Positions 6,001 to 13,900 of a DNA stretch of 15,360 nt are shown in pieces. The DNA lies in NCBI GenBank assembly GCA_020438185.1, contig JAGQVC010000011.1, forward strand, positions 1 to 15,360, given 5' to 3'. A program made the position numbers and the translations under genes. The stretch is from Bacteroidota bacterium. Lineage in GTDB: Bacteria; Bacteroidota; Bacteroidia; M30B66. A model generated the notes under the pieces. That model made no database searches. It was not told where the DNA came from and saw nothing but the letters and a program-made list of their open reading frames with translations. Position 1 is the stretch's first letter; each line of letters starts with the position of its first letter.

Positions 6001-8871
6001 ATTGAACCTTACCATTATTACACATGGGAAGACACATTCTTTGTGCATGTTACCATTACTTCTCCCGAAGGCTGTGTGAACTCATTTGATCTGGAGACCG
6101 GCATTCGCGTGGGTTATCCGATTATCAGTTATACCATTAACTCTCCGCTCGAAGGCTGTGTGCCTTATGTGTTCTCGATTCAGAACACCGGAATTTACAA
6201 TGCGGCATTCTTTTATTCTAACGGAGCCTGGTCGGGTCAGGAAATTCCTGCCGGCCAAAATTCAAGCATGAGTTTTACAGTTCCCGGAGAATACCAGTTC
6301 ACTCAGTTGTCCAAAAGCAGGATACTGCCGGGCTGCAACGTGAGTGAAATGAGCGACAGCATAATTCGTGTGTATGACGCTACTGCCGATTTTAGTTTTA
6401 CCCAGATTGGTTTGTGTGATCCAATACAAGCTCAGTTTGTTGATTCCAGTGAAGACGCTGTTTCCTGGCTTTGGGATTTTGGTGACGGAACTACTTCAAC
6501 CGAACAGAACCCTTCATTGACTTTCAATACCTTCCCTGCCGATTCTATTAGTCTGACCATTGTAAACTCGCATGGTTGTACGGCAACAGCCACACGGGCA
6601 GGTTTAGCAACACTGGAAGCAGAAGCAGAAGCTTCGTTTACAGGCAATTGCAATCCGCTTCCCGTAACATTTTCTGCTTCGCAGGATGGAATGATATCGT
6701 GGGAATGGGATTTTGGTGACGGAACGGGATCCGACGAAGCAGAACCCTATCATCTTTACACTGAGAATGGCACGTATACAGTAACGGTAATTGTTACCTC
6801 CAGCGAGCTTTGCCGCGATACCGTAACACTTTCTGTTCCTATAGATGTTACCGGGCCTACGGCCGATTTCAGTTCGCCAACACCGGCCAACTGCGCCCCA
6901 TCGGTAGTGGAGTTCTTTGATTACTCAACCGGAGCCGTTGAATGGCTTTGGGATTTTGGTGACGGGACAACCTCAACCGAGCAAAACCCTGTGAAACTTT
7001 ATGACAACCCGGGTGTGTATGATGTTCAGCTTATCTCCTACTCTGCAATGGGTTGTGCCGATACTTTATTCCGGCCGGAATACGTAACGGTTCTGGGACC
7101 CGCAACTTCATTTACTGCCTCCGCTGTATCGGCTTGTGTGGGTGCAACGGTCGACTTTACCGACTTGTCGAATGGTGCCGTTGAATGGGAATGGAACTTC
7201 GGTGAAGGAACAAGCAGTACCATTCAGAACCCGTCGTTCACTTATACCGAGGAAGGCTCGTTTACAGTAACCCTTTTCTCAAAAGACACACTGGGTTGCG
7301 ATGCTTTTTACACGATTCCCCTACCGATAGAAATTCATCCTTATCCGACAGCCGCTTTCAGCATTTCGGATACAACGGGCTGTGCACCGCTTGCATTCAG
7401 CACCGAAAATCAATCCGAGGGCGCTGTATCTTATCAGTGGTTCCTGAATGGTTCCGATTTTTCAACATCGGCTCAACCCGATTTCTCGCTTAATCAACCG
7501 GGCGTTTACATGATTGATATGATAGCCACCAATCAGTTTGGCTGTTCAGACACTGCTACTTTCAGCGGCATTGAATCGTTCATGGTTCCGGTAGCCAATT
7601 TCACAATTCTTCAAACCGAAGGTTGTACACCACTTTCGGTAACATTTAATAATGAGTCGTACCAGACTGTTAACCCGCAGTATTTGTGGGATTTTGGAAA
7701 TGGCAATACGAGTACCGAAGTTTCGCCAACCGAAGTTTACTACGACCCTGATTTTTACTCGGTATCGCTTACCGTAACCAATGAGAGCGGTTGCGCCGAT
7801 TCGATTTTATTACCATCGATTATTCAGGTTTATGATACGCTACCGGCTCCTGTTACACCAATTCTTCGGGTAACTGTAGAGAACGAACAGGCTGTGAGGA
7901 TTGACTGGGAAGAATCCCTGACCCCTGATTTTGGTGCGTATGTAATTATGCGTAAGAACCTTCAGACCGGAATATTTGAGCAACTTACTGCGATAGAAGA
8001 TCCGCACGTGGTTACCTTCCTGGATGGAGGCCTGAATACACTGAACAACGTTTATTGCTACAAGCTTCAAACACTGGATCGTTGTGGTTACAACATCGAA
8101 ACCGACAGTTTGATAGAGCATTGCTCAATCAATATTGAAACAGCTATTACACCCGAACATACCATTCAGGTTGACTGGACTCCTTATATCGGCAAAATGC
8201 CATCGCAGTATCGTGTTTACAGAACCGAAGAAAATACCAACCTGAAAGAAGACCTTGGAACCGTTGCCGGTGACGTAACATCTTATACCGATAGCTCTGT
8301 ATTTTGTCCTGCAAAATATAAGTACGAAGTAACCGCCGAAGGGCTTGACGGGCAGTGGCACGTTGAAAGCAACAGTGATTACGACATCAGCGACAGGCTC
8401 CCCAATCTATTTGAATTTCAGCAGGTTAACGCTTCCCGTTCGACTGTGGTAGAAAACCGTTTTGTACTAACCGAATGGAGAGAGCCTGAAATAATGGGTA
8501 ATCGGGTAAACGGATATAAGGTTTTCCGCTCGACAGACAACCAGCAATTTTTCCAGATTGCCAATTTACATGCAGACCAAACCTTTTTCATTGATGAAGA
8601 TGTGGATGTGAATCACATTAAATACTTCTACCGGATTATGGCAACCAATTCCTGTGGTCTGGAAGGTATTGAAGGCGGTTTCTCTGATAATGTTGTTATC
8701 ACGGCGGAGCCGGCAGGGGAATTTTACATACAGCTGGAATGGACCCCATACACAGGCTGGGGAGAAGACGGAGTTGACTTTTATATTCTGGAACGCGAAA
8801 CAGATGATGGCAGCTGGGAGGTGATTCACGAGTTGCCGGGTAATGTTACTACTGCTGTTGATGAAAATTAA
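3058..8871 (+). CDS. Giant secreted PKD-repeat/FN3 protein lacking a C-terminal sorting domain
   Basis: This 1937-residue protein begins with a signal peptide (likely cleavage after A29, VVSA-QS). About 19 tandem PKD-like repeats of about 80 residues follow (about 31-1592), with cores such as YLWNFGDGTTST, then Y..PG.Y.VSL, then a GC near the end. Three complete FN3-like domains follow (about 1594-1690, 1691-1780, 1781-1877), then a fourth that stops after about 60 residues with ...NVTTAVDEN. No T9SS type A or B sorting domain is present, although proteins of this build normally end in one. PKD arrays in Bacteroidota are surface or extracellular adhesive or structural stalks. No enzymatic domain is visible. 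TAAGGA at 3046-3051 is a good Shine-Dalgarno 6 nt before the ATG and overlaps the stop of the preceding gene. The fragment apparently missing from its C-terminus resembles the mature part of the product encoded just upstream. Confidence 0.95.
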   Translation: MKQDYLTFSVLKSGALTLILGLMSFVVSAQSPVAGFTTSVQQGCAPLSVNFTNTSSGASSYQWIFGNGNFSSLANPQNVYVNPGTYSVSLIAIAANGTRDTLTMSNYITAAPGPTPSFTVDGNSGCAGQDYFTFTNSSVGAVSYFWDFDDGTSSLQANPTKQYSVPGTYHVSLLATNANGCESVYNLNQNITVNPVPVAAFTVNHTQVCSPAENFTFSSSTPGNNTYLWNFGDGTTSTQANPSKTYQQSGIYTVSLVVTNNFGCSDTLTRNNYVTVYEAITPQINATVLNGCVPLITQVSTNVTGASSIAWDFGNGTTSTAASQTVNYAQAGVYSPQVTVTMPNGCSYTNTATNLIEAYPKPVAQFTLTNNIGCAPVHPIFNNTTTGGSTYLWQFQDGQSSTDFEPDLIFEQSGNWYARLTATSSHGCTNILQISQAIRVNSPNADFTANNNSGCPPLNVVFSSNTNPAGNYLWNFGDGTTSTAQNPSHVYNQLGIYDVTLIITNGTGCSDTVTYEGLVNASNEVAVYTPPAEITACSPFTASFEIEQEPGETYTWDFGDGYTTTGTNPIHIYTEPGEYVVSLLVNNGSPCGMIYPEYQTIIVEGQQPDFDVTVDICPPHAVHFSADTTDIVSWLWNFGDGTTSTAESPVHVYPNMLSHHVSLQVTTTNGCEYSFIEFNAVNFSTAMATFTSTFEPGDFPQTVSFTSTNPYATSWMWNFGDGNISTEENPVHTYLTEGDYEVTLQITTEDCILFGAGDPFDAVSQDVDEGTSEGGSYPIEGEIPPNPITGCAPITISFLKQDPAHNVIQWFFGDGTSSTESNPTHMYTQAGYYTVFYTAMTNTGFQTIQYDQAVLLGGGVPNFTVAETPYCDYSTVDVAIDNPGAIDEILWNFGGMGTATTPQASWDFPFANSAYTVQVTLTDTMGCHASRMKSLLVSPPIPEIYYPATVCRDTIQFTHNLADEAGYTYLWDFGDGTTSTDIEPYHYYTWEDTFFVHVTITSPEGCVNSFDLETGIRVGYPIISYTINSPLEGCVPYVFSIQNTGIYNAAFFYSNGAWSGQEIPAGQNSSMSFTVPGEYQFTQLSKSRILPGCNVSEMSDSIIRVYDATADFSFTQIGLCDPIQAQFVDSSEDAVSWLWDFGDGTTSTEQNPSLTFNTFPADSISLTIVNSHGCTATATRAGLATLEAEAEASFTGNCNPLPVTFSASQDGMISWEWDFGDGTGSDEAEPYHLYTENGTYTVTVIVTSSELCRDTVTLSVPIDVTGPTADFSSPTPANCAPSVVEFFDYSTGAVEWLWDFGDGTTSTEQNPVKLYDNPGVYDVQLISYSAMGCADTLFRPEYVTVLGPATSFTASAVSACVGATVDFTDLSNGAVEWEWNFGEGTSSTIQNPSFTYTEEGSFTVTLFSKDTLGCDAFYTIPLPIEIHPYPTAAFSISDTTGCAPLAFSTENQSEGAVSYQWFLNGSDFSTSAQPDFSLNQPGVYMIDMIATNQFGCSDTATFSGIESFMVPVANFTILQTEGCTPLSVTFNNESYQTVNPQYLWDFGNGNTSTEVSPTEVYYDPDFYSVSLTVTNESGCADSILLPSIIQVYDTLPAPVTPILRVTVENEQAVRIDWEESLTPDFGAYVIMRKNLQTGIFEQLTAIEDPHVVTFLDGGLNTLNNVYCYKLQTLDRCGYNIETDSLIEHCSINIETAITPEHTIQVDWTPYIGKMPSQYRVYRTEENTNLKEDLGTVAGDVTSYTDSSVFCPAKYKYEVTAEGLDGQWHVESNSDYDISDRLPNLFEFQQVNASRSTVVENRFVLTEWREPEIMGNRVNGYKVFRSTDNQQFFQIANLHADQTFFIDEDVDVNHIKYFYRIMATNSCGLEGIEGGFSDNVVITAEPAGEFYIQLEWTPYTGWGEDGVDFYILERETDDGSWEVIHELPGNVTTAVDEN
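3148..7833 (+). repeat. Array of about 19 PKD-like repeats
   Basis: The coding sequence repeats a unit of about 245 bp encoding A.F......GC.PL.V.F.N.S.GA.SY.W.FGDG..ST..NP.H.Y...G.Y.VSL.VT...GC.D. At DNA level the most conserved part is around TGGGATTTTGGTGACGG, seen for example near 6473, 6712 and 6951. FGDGTTST occurs in repeats 3, 6, 8, 12, 14 and 16. Repeats 11, 13 and 18 have lost the FGDG turn. Repeat 9 is followed by an acidic, Gly/Ser-rich insert before repeat 10. The units are diverged rather than recent copies. Confidence 0.88.
7834..8871 (+). other. FN3-like domain block (three complete, fourth truncated)
   Basis: After the PKD array the sequence changes to units with W....(D/G)....Y.V.R near the start and Y.Y.(V/I).A near the end. 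Examples are IDWEES with YVIMRKN, VDWTPYIGKMPSQYRVYRTEE and TEWREPEIMGNRVNGYKVFRS with YFYRIMATNSCG. The fourth unit has LEWTPYTGWGEDGVDFYILERE but ends at DEN, before the Y.YRV.A strand. Units one to three are about 90-97 residues long and unit four only about 60. Confidence 0.8.
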
Positions 8872-8895
8872 AATTGTTTGATTCTGCTATCCGAA

Positions 8896-8919
8896 TTTTC
8901 CCATATATTGTGGGCAAAA
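8896..8919 (+). promoter_or_regulatory. Imperfect hairpin abutting the start of the 483-residue gene
   Basis: TTTTCCCA (8896-8903) can pair with TGGG-c-AAAA (8911-8919), with a 7-nt AT-rich loop and a one-base bulge. It directly precedes the Shine-Dalgarno-like AGGGAG (8920-8925), which sits only one base from the ATG at 8927. It could slow translation or be a weak attenuator between the giant protein gene and this one. The low stem stability makes this uncertain. Confidence 0.3.
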
Positions 8920-8926
8920 AGGGAGT

Positions 8927-10378
8927 ATGATCAAGTTTAAGAGCATTGTTCTGCAACTTAAAGAGGAAGAGTTCAATGATCTGTGTCAGCAATTCGTTGA
9001 AACTAAAGCAGACAAGTATCTTAGACTCCTGAAGCTGTATCGGGAGAACAAATACAACGACGAGGAAATTCAGGGGATGCTGGATGTAAATACCAGCGCT
9101 TATTACACCTTGAAGTCCCGTTTGTTTGATAAAATTCAGGATTTCCTCACCAATAACATGTCGACACCGATTATCGACCTGTTGAGGAAGGTGGCCAATA
9201 TTCCAACCTTAATTTATGATACGCACCGTGACACTGCGATTGCGATTCTTTCGAAGCTTGAATCGGAACTGCAGAATTACGATATGCCGTATGAGCTTTC
9301 GAGTGTTTACAGCGCCCTGAAAAAGCTGCATCTACATTCACCAAAATATTACGAGTACACACAGCTGTACAACAGGCACCTCGCCTATACTATTGCGCTC
9401 GATAAAGCAGAAGACCTGCTTAATACCTTCATGAAAACCGTGGGCGATTATTTTGCTTCACGGAACAAGGCTCAGGTTGAATATCTCAGTCTGATTAAGC
9501 TGGAAATGAGCAATATCAACGCTTTGTACGAATCGCATCATTTGCAGGTGTACAAGGACATGCTTGACGTGACCTTCGCCTTGTTTGTCCCAAATCCGGA
9601 TGCGATGAAGGACGACGAACCGGTTGAGGACATTCTGGCCAGAATGGATAAAACCTTTGATACATACTCAAAAGATAACAACTACCAGCATTTGCAGCTG
9701 GTGTACAATGCTTTGTCGTTTGAGTATTACCACAAACTGAATCTTTCCAAAAAAGAATCTAAGTTTTACGATGAGGTTAATAAAAAGCTGAATTCATTTC
9801 TGCTTTATAACCATTGTTGTTTTACAACTCACTTTCTTTTATCGAAAGTGGAGCGCGCGATTGAAACCGGCACCGAAGATCAGCTTTATGAGGAAAATCT
9901 TGAATCGCTGCCCAATTACGAAGCCGACAAATCGGATATTCCGAACTACATTAACTGGGCAAAATATTCGGCCATCTGCGCATTTTATGCTAAGAAATAC
10001 CAGGAAGCCGTTCAAACACTCAATGGCTTGATTAACGACATTAGTTTCAAGAATTATCCGCACTCCGAAATTGAGGTAAAATTGCTTCTTGCACTCAATT
10101 ACAGCATGATTAACAAATACGATCCTGCAACCAGTTTATTAAGGAGCGTTACCCGTAAAATCAGAGAACTCAATGATGAAATGGGCTATGAAAATGCACT
10201 TGTTTTCTATAAAATACTGTCGCTTCAAATGAGCTCTTCCGCCCGTCAGGTTGATCAGAAAATAACGCAGCTTTTTGCTAAATTCGAATTGCTCAATCAG
10301 AAATCCAACCGCATGCTTGAATACATCAAAGTAGATGAAAACTTCATCAAAACTTTGAGTCAGGTTGTAAAGAGATAA
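8927..10378 (+). CDS. Helical protein of unknown function with HTH-like N-terminus and TPR-like repeats
   Basis: The 483-residue product has no signal peptide and no transmembrane segment, so it is predicted to be cytoplasmic. Residues about 43-73 (YNDEEIQGMLDVNTSAYYTLK and on to SRLFDKIQDFL) have the look of a helix-turn-helix of the sigma-region-4/LuxR kind. The rest is nearly all alpha-helical. About 342-425 reads as TPR-like pairs, for example WAKYSAICAFYAKKYQEAVQTL, then LLALNYSMINKYDPATSLL. I do not recognise the family by name and see no catalytic motif. It starts 55 bases after the giant PKD gene on the same strand, so co-transcription is likely. An AGGGAG lies almost against the ATG, an unusually short spacing, but the next in-frame ATG is about 50 codons in. 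A perfect bidirectional terminator follows the TAA. Confidence 0.9.
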   Translation: MIKFKSIVLQLKEEEFNDLCQQFVETKADKYLRLLKLYRENKYNDEEIQGMLDVNTSAYYTLKSRLFDKIQDFLTNNMSTPIIDLLRKVANIPTLIYDTHRDTAIAILSKLESELQNYDMPYELSSVYSALKKLHLHSPKYYEYTQLYNRHLAYTIALDKAEDLLNTFMKTVGDYFASRNKAQVEYLSLIKLEMSNINALYESHHLQVYKDMLDVTFALFVPNPDAMKDDEPVEDILARMDKTFDTYSKDNNYQHLQLVYNALSFEYYHKLNLSKKESKFYDEVNKKLNSFLLYNHCCFTTHFLLSKVERAIETGTEDQLYEENLESLPNYEADKSDIPNYINWAKYSAICAFYAKKYQEAVQTLNGLINDISFKNYPHSEIEVKLLLALNYSMINKYDPATSLLRSVTRKIRELNDEMGYENALVFYKILSLQMSSSARQVDQKITQLFAKFELLNQKSNRMLEYIKVDENFIKTLSQVVKR

Positions 10379-10395
10379 TCACCAAAAATGGAAAT

Positions 10396-10428
10396 AAAAA
10401 AAGGCGGCAAAATTTGCCGCCTTTTTTT
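10396..10428. terminator. Bidirectional intrinsic terminator between convergent genes
   Basis: A 33-bp perfect palindrome has seven A, GGCGGCAAA, one central A, TTTGCCGCC and seven T (stem core 10403-10421). It has a U tract in both directions, so it can end the rightward 483-residue gene and the leftward response regulator gene. The TAA stop of the leftward gene (10427-10429) lies inside the palindrome's flanking tract. Confidence 0.95.
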
Positions 10429-10840
10429 ATAGCTTATCCAAATGATCCTTACCAAGCGGCTTATTCAAAAAGGAATAAACTCCGCGAACATTCATGGCTC
10501 TTTTCTGGTCAACCGGATTTAAAGAGCTGGTAAGAAATACAATTTTTATTTTGTCGTAAATACGCGGACAGGATTTTCCAAATTCTTCGGCGAATTGGAA
10601 ACCATCCATTATCGGCATATTAATATCCAGGAAAATAATTTCCGGAATTAATTCTTCAGGTAAATGTGCTCTTTCAAAATTCGCTAAAAATTCCAGAGCG
10701 CTTTTACTGCTCGTATGCACATAAATTTTCTCGGCAAAGTTGCAGCCTTCAATCATTTTCTGATTAATGAAATTGTCAATTTCACTGTCATCAATCAGCA
10801 TAACTGTATTGTATCGGGCTTGCGGCTTTTTTACAGACAT
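10427..10840 (-). CDS. Orphan single-domain (CheY-like) response regulator
   Basis: The 137-residue protein is a receiver domain only. It shows D17-D18 (MLIDDSEID), phosphoacceptor D72 in IFLDINMPIMDG, T104 in FLTSS and K127 in NKPL, so all residues needed for phosphorylation are present. It resembles the regulator at 720-1109 in layout (compare EDSPVDAFIHRK with DDSEIDNFINQK), and the two look like paralogues. No kinase gene is adjacent, so its partner must be encoded elsewhere and could be the kinase 8 kb to the left. It is 148 bases downstream of the large barrel gene on the same strand. Read-through transcription is possible, but the gap is large enough for a separate promoter. The C-terminus is encoded up to the terminator palindrome. 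Confidence 0.93.
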   Translation of the reverse strand: MSVKKPQARYNTVMLIDDSEIDNFINQKMIEGCNFAEKIYVHTSSKSALEFLANFERAHLPEELIPEIIFLDINMPIMDGFQFAEEFGKSCPRIYDKIKIVFLTSSLNPVDQKRAMNVRGVYSFLNKPLGKDHLDKL

Positions 10841-10988
10841 CCGTCACATTTAATTTGGAGCTAAAAATAGTTGAAAATTCCCAATACCCCACTTAGGTTA
10901 TAAGAGATAATCCACAGAGTAACAAACAATCTTATATAACTTTTTCGATACAACATAAAACGAAACGACTGAGTTTATTCGAAGTTTA

Positions 10989-13900
10989 TCAGAAAAATAC
11001 TCTCACTTGAACATTCCCTACGTGTACTGTTTTTACATCCGGAGATTTTCGTCCGTCGTAACTTATGCTTAGCTGCATATTATTCGAAAGTGTTCGCTGG
11101 TAACTTAAATTCCAGGTAAAATTCCGGCCGGTGCGCAAACCTTCCTGCATTTCAAAAGCAACGGGCGTGTTCTGATTGCCGTTGAAACTTATATCGGTAA
11201 CTTTAAATATCGATTGAAAACTGCCTTTGGAAGCGACATTGTATTTCAATTCAGCCGACAGGCTGTTACTTTCCGAAACCTCGGAACCCAATTCCGGACT
11301 GTTGCGTTTGATGCTGCGTGCAAATCCGAGCGAAGCTCTGAATGCCGGCCCCGGCTGATACGCAATTTTGGGTTCCCAATCGAAATACGTAATGCGATAA
11401 TTTCGTGTACTAAAATATTCTGCTTCACTTATTTTCCGGCCATTTCGTGTCTCGCCGCTCAATGTAAACTTGTCGCCCGGACTCCAGCGTATCCGGTGAT
11501 TTCCAAACGTATTTTCACGCAATTCCAGTCCGTTATTCAATAGCGCTTTGGAGCCGGTTCGCTGGAAATTAAATTCTATCCCGAATTTCGGGTCGGTTCG
11601 GTTAAAAAACACCGAATTCCTCATAGTTTGATTCAATGTAATCAGCGTTGAATCCACAATGCTGCCAATAAACGGGTTGTATGCCTGCAACACATCGTCG
11701 CCACTTGTTTTGCGGTCTGTTCGCCAGGCACTTTGTGCCGAAATTCGGTTTAAAAAACCTTTAATCCCTTTCGCTTTATTCCATTCGCGCGGTGCGCGGA
11801 TGTTAAATGACTGATTAAATGAATTGCTGTACACCCGAATAAAATCAGTTGTTGGCGTGAATACACGAATATATCGCGCCTGATCGGGGAAAGCAGCAAT
11901 TTCAAATTCGTTCAGCTCTTTGATGCCGTTTCCGTTGTAATCGGTCCAGGAATACACGCCCTGACCGGGCTGAACTTCGAGATAACTGAACTCTTTTCTG
12001 GTTTCCAGACCGCTTCCCGTTTCGTAATAAGTATTCGAAATTAAAACTCCCTCCAACGCCCGAACCGAAAGCTCGATGCGGTTTACCAGCGTGCGCTCAG
12101 GCTCCTGCTGAGTGAGCAGCGTATCCAAAATATGCAACACACGCATAGATGTAATTGACCTGAACTGCACATTTTCGGAAGTGGAAAGGTCTAAACTGAA
12201 GCCATAACTCTCACCACGGGCGTAAGTTTTCAGGTCGCGACTGCGGATTCCTTCATCCGTTCTTACCCGGTAAAAAATGTTGAACTTCCTTTTTGAGGTA
12301 TCTACGTTCTGGATAAATACCTGGCGATCAAAAAACGTGTAGGCATCGCCGCGCAGCGTATCGCCGGCAACGTCGCTTATCAGATTGCGCTCGAACTCAT
12401 CCTTGTAACCAAGCTGCAACCAGTAAATATCGCGCGTTAGCGTTGATTTATGCCTGTAAAACGACGTGTTGCTCAGGGTTCCCTGCGAAGCAGTGAGGCT
12501 TCCCACGTACAACATACGGAACCTCTTCCACCTCAAATCGGTGTTAAGTGCATGCTGGGAAGCATTCAATTCTTCTCCTTTTAAAAACCCCGTAAACAGG
12601 TAATTAAACTGACCGTATTTCTGGTGATCGAGCTTCAATCCTGCCCGCGGCAGATATTCAGCCGCAGGCTTGGTAATTACTTTTTGCAGGTTCCAGTCGC
12701 GGTCGAATTCCACATTCCTGAAACGCTCGATGTATTGAAAATACTTGTCTATCTGCTCGTAACTGACTGTACTTTCCATGTTCCATTTGATTGAATCGCG
12801 CCCGAAACTGGTTTGGTGAACGGCTGCTACCCGAAATGCATAACCGGGATCATCGCGGCTGTCCTTGTCAGAAAACGTATTTAAGTCATACGATGAATAA
12901 GCCACTTCAGAACTAAGCGTTAAGTGCTTGTTCAGTTTAAAATCATTTCCCCAGGTAAACATTTGGCGCCTTATCGGCGCGATGAGTTTAATAACCGGCG
13001 CATAACTGCCCTGACGAACACCATTCACCGGCGCTACCCACTCGAAAACACGTCCGTTGGCAGCGCTGCTTTTTTGAATGTAATCGCCATTACCGCTTCC
13101 AACCGAAGTGAAAGTTGCCCTGAAATAAGCCGAGTCGGGATTAACGGAATTCACAAGAATGCTATCGTAATAAATGCCATTTACAAGCGTATCGCGCAAT
13201 TCGTAAAGTACCAGATCGGTGGTCCAGGCAACCGAATCAATGGATTCTACAATAGCCAGATTCTGGTCGTCACCTGCTTCGCGAAGAACGTCACGCTGCT
13301 CGGGTGTGAGCTGCTGCTGCAAAGGCCGGCTTTTGTTATCCTGCTCCGAATAAATATTGAGGCGCGAAGTCCAGTTTCCTTGTTCCAGACCAAGGTTTCC
13401 GGCAATCTGCGAGCGCGCGTAGTTCCGGTCAGAATACTCAAACTCCACAAAAATCCGAAGATCCTTCGTCATTAAAATGCGCGAGGTAAAGGTCACCTCA
13501 GCCGTGTTGTAATCAATTATGTAGTCGTTTTCCTGCCCGCGGGTAAGCTGCCGTCCGTCGATGTAAACTTTTTCGGAGCCCGAGAGAATTACGATGTACT
13601 GCTCGTTATTCGCGCCGCGCAGCCGGTACGGACCCTGGTTGCCTTCCACACCCTGAATCTGATTTCGGTTAAAGCGGCCGCGGGCAACTGCCATGCTCAA
13701 TCCGGTGGTAATTTTTGCAGCAGGGTGCTTTTCAGGATTGAACAGCGTTTCATTGAAGCTGGTTTCAAAACTTCCGCCTTGCAGGCGCTTGTTGTAATTC
13801 ATGAAATAGCTTTTGGGTCGCGTAATCTGAAAATCTCCCACAATCAGTTTGGAACGCTCGTCGGAAAGCTGAATGTAAACACGGTCGAAATCCTGCAATT

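Noticed and set aside
3148..7833. Recent DNA tandem amplification of PKD units
   Set aside because: The repeats share protein motifs, but only short DNA stretches around the FGDG codons match well. The array is old and diverged rather than freshly amplified.
8874..8900. Possible remnant of the missing FN3 half after the giant gene (another frame reads LFDSA, like FETA in the small protein)
   Set aside because: The similarity spans only four or five residues and then disappears, so it is not distinguishable from chance.
10897..10926. Promoter-like TTTG-N20-TATAAC on the - strand upstream of the orphan receiver
   Set aside because: The -33-like TTTG and spacing are acceptable, but the -7 part matches only the TA of TAnnTTTG, too weak to annotate as a feature.
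12924..13475. Long open frame on the + strand opposite the barrel gene (183 codons)
   Set aside because: It lies wholly antisense to a well-supported barrel coding region, has no recognisable domain, and its composition is that expected of a reverse-frame shadow.
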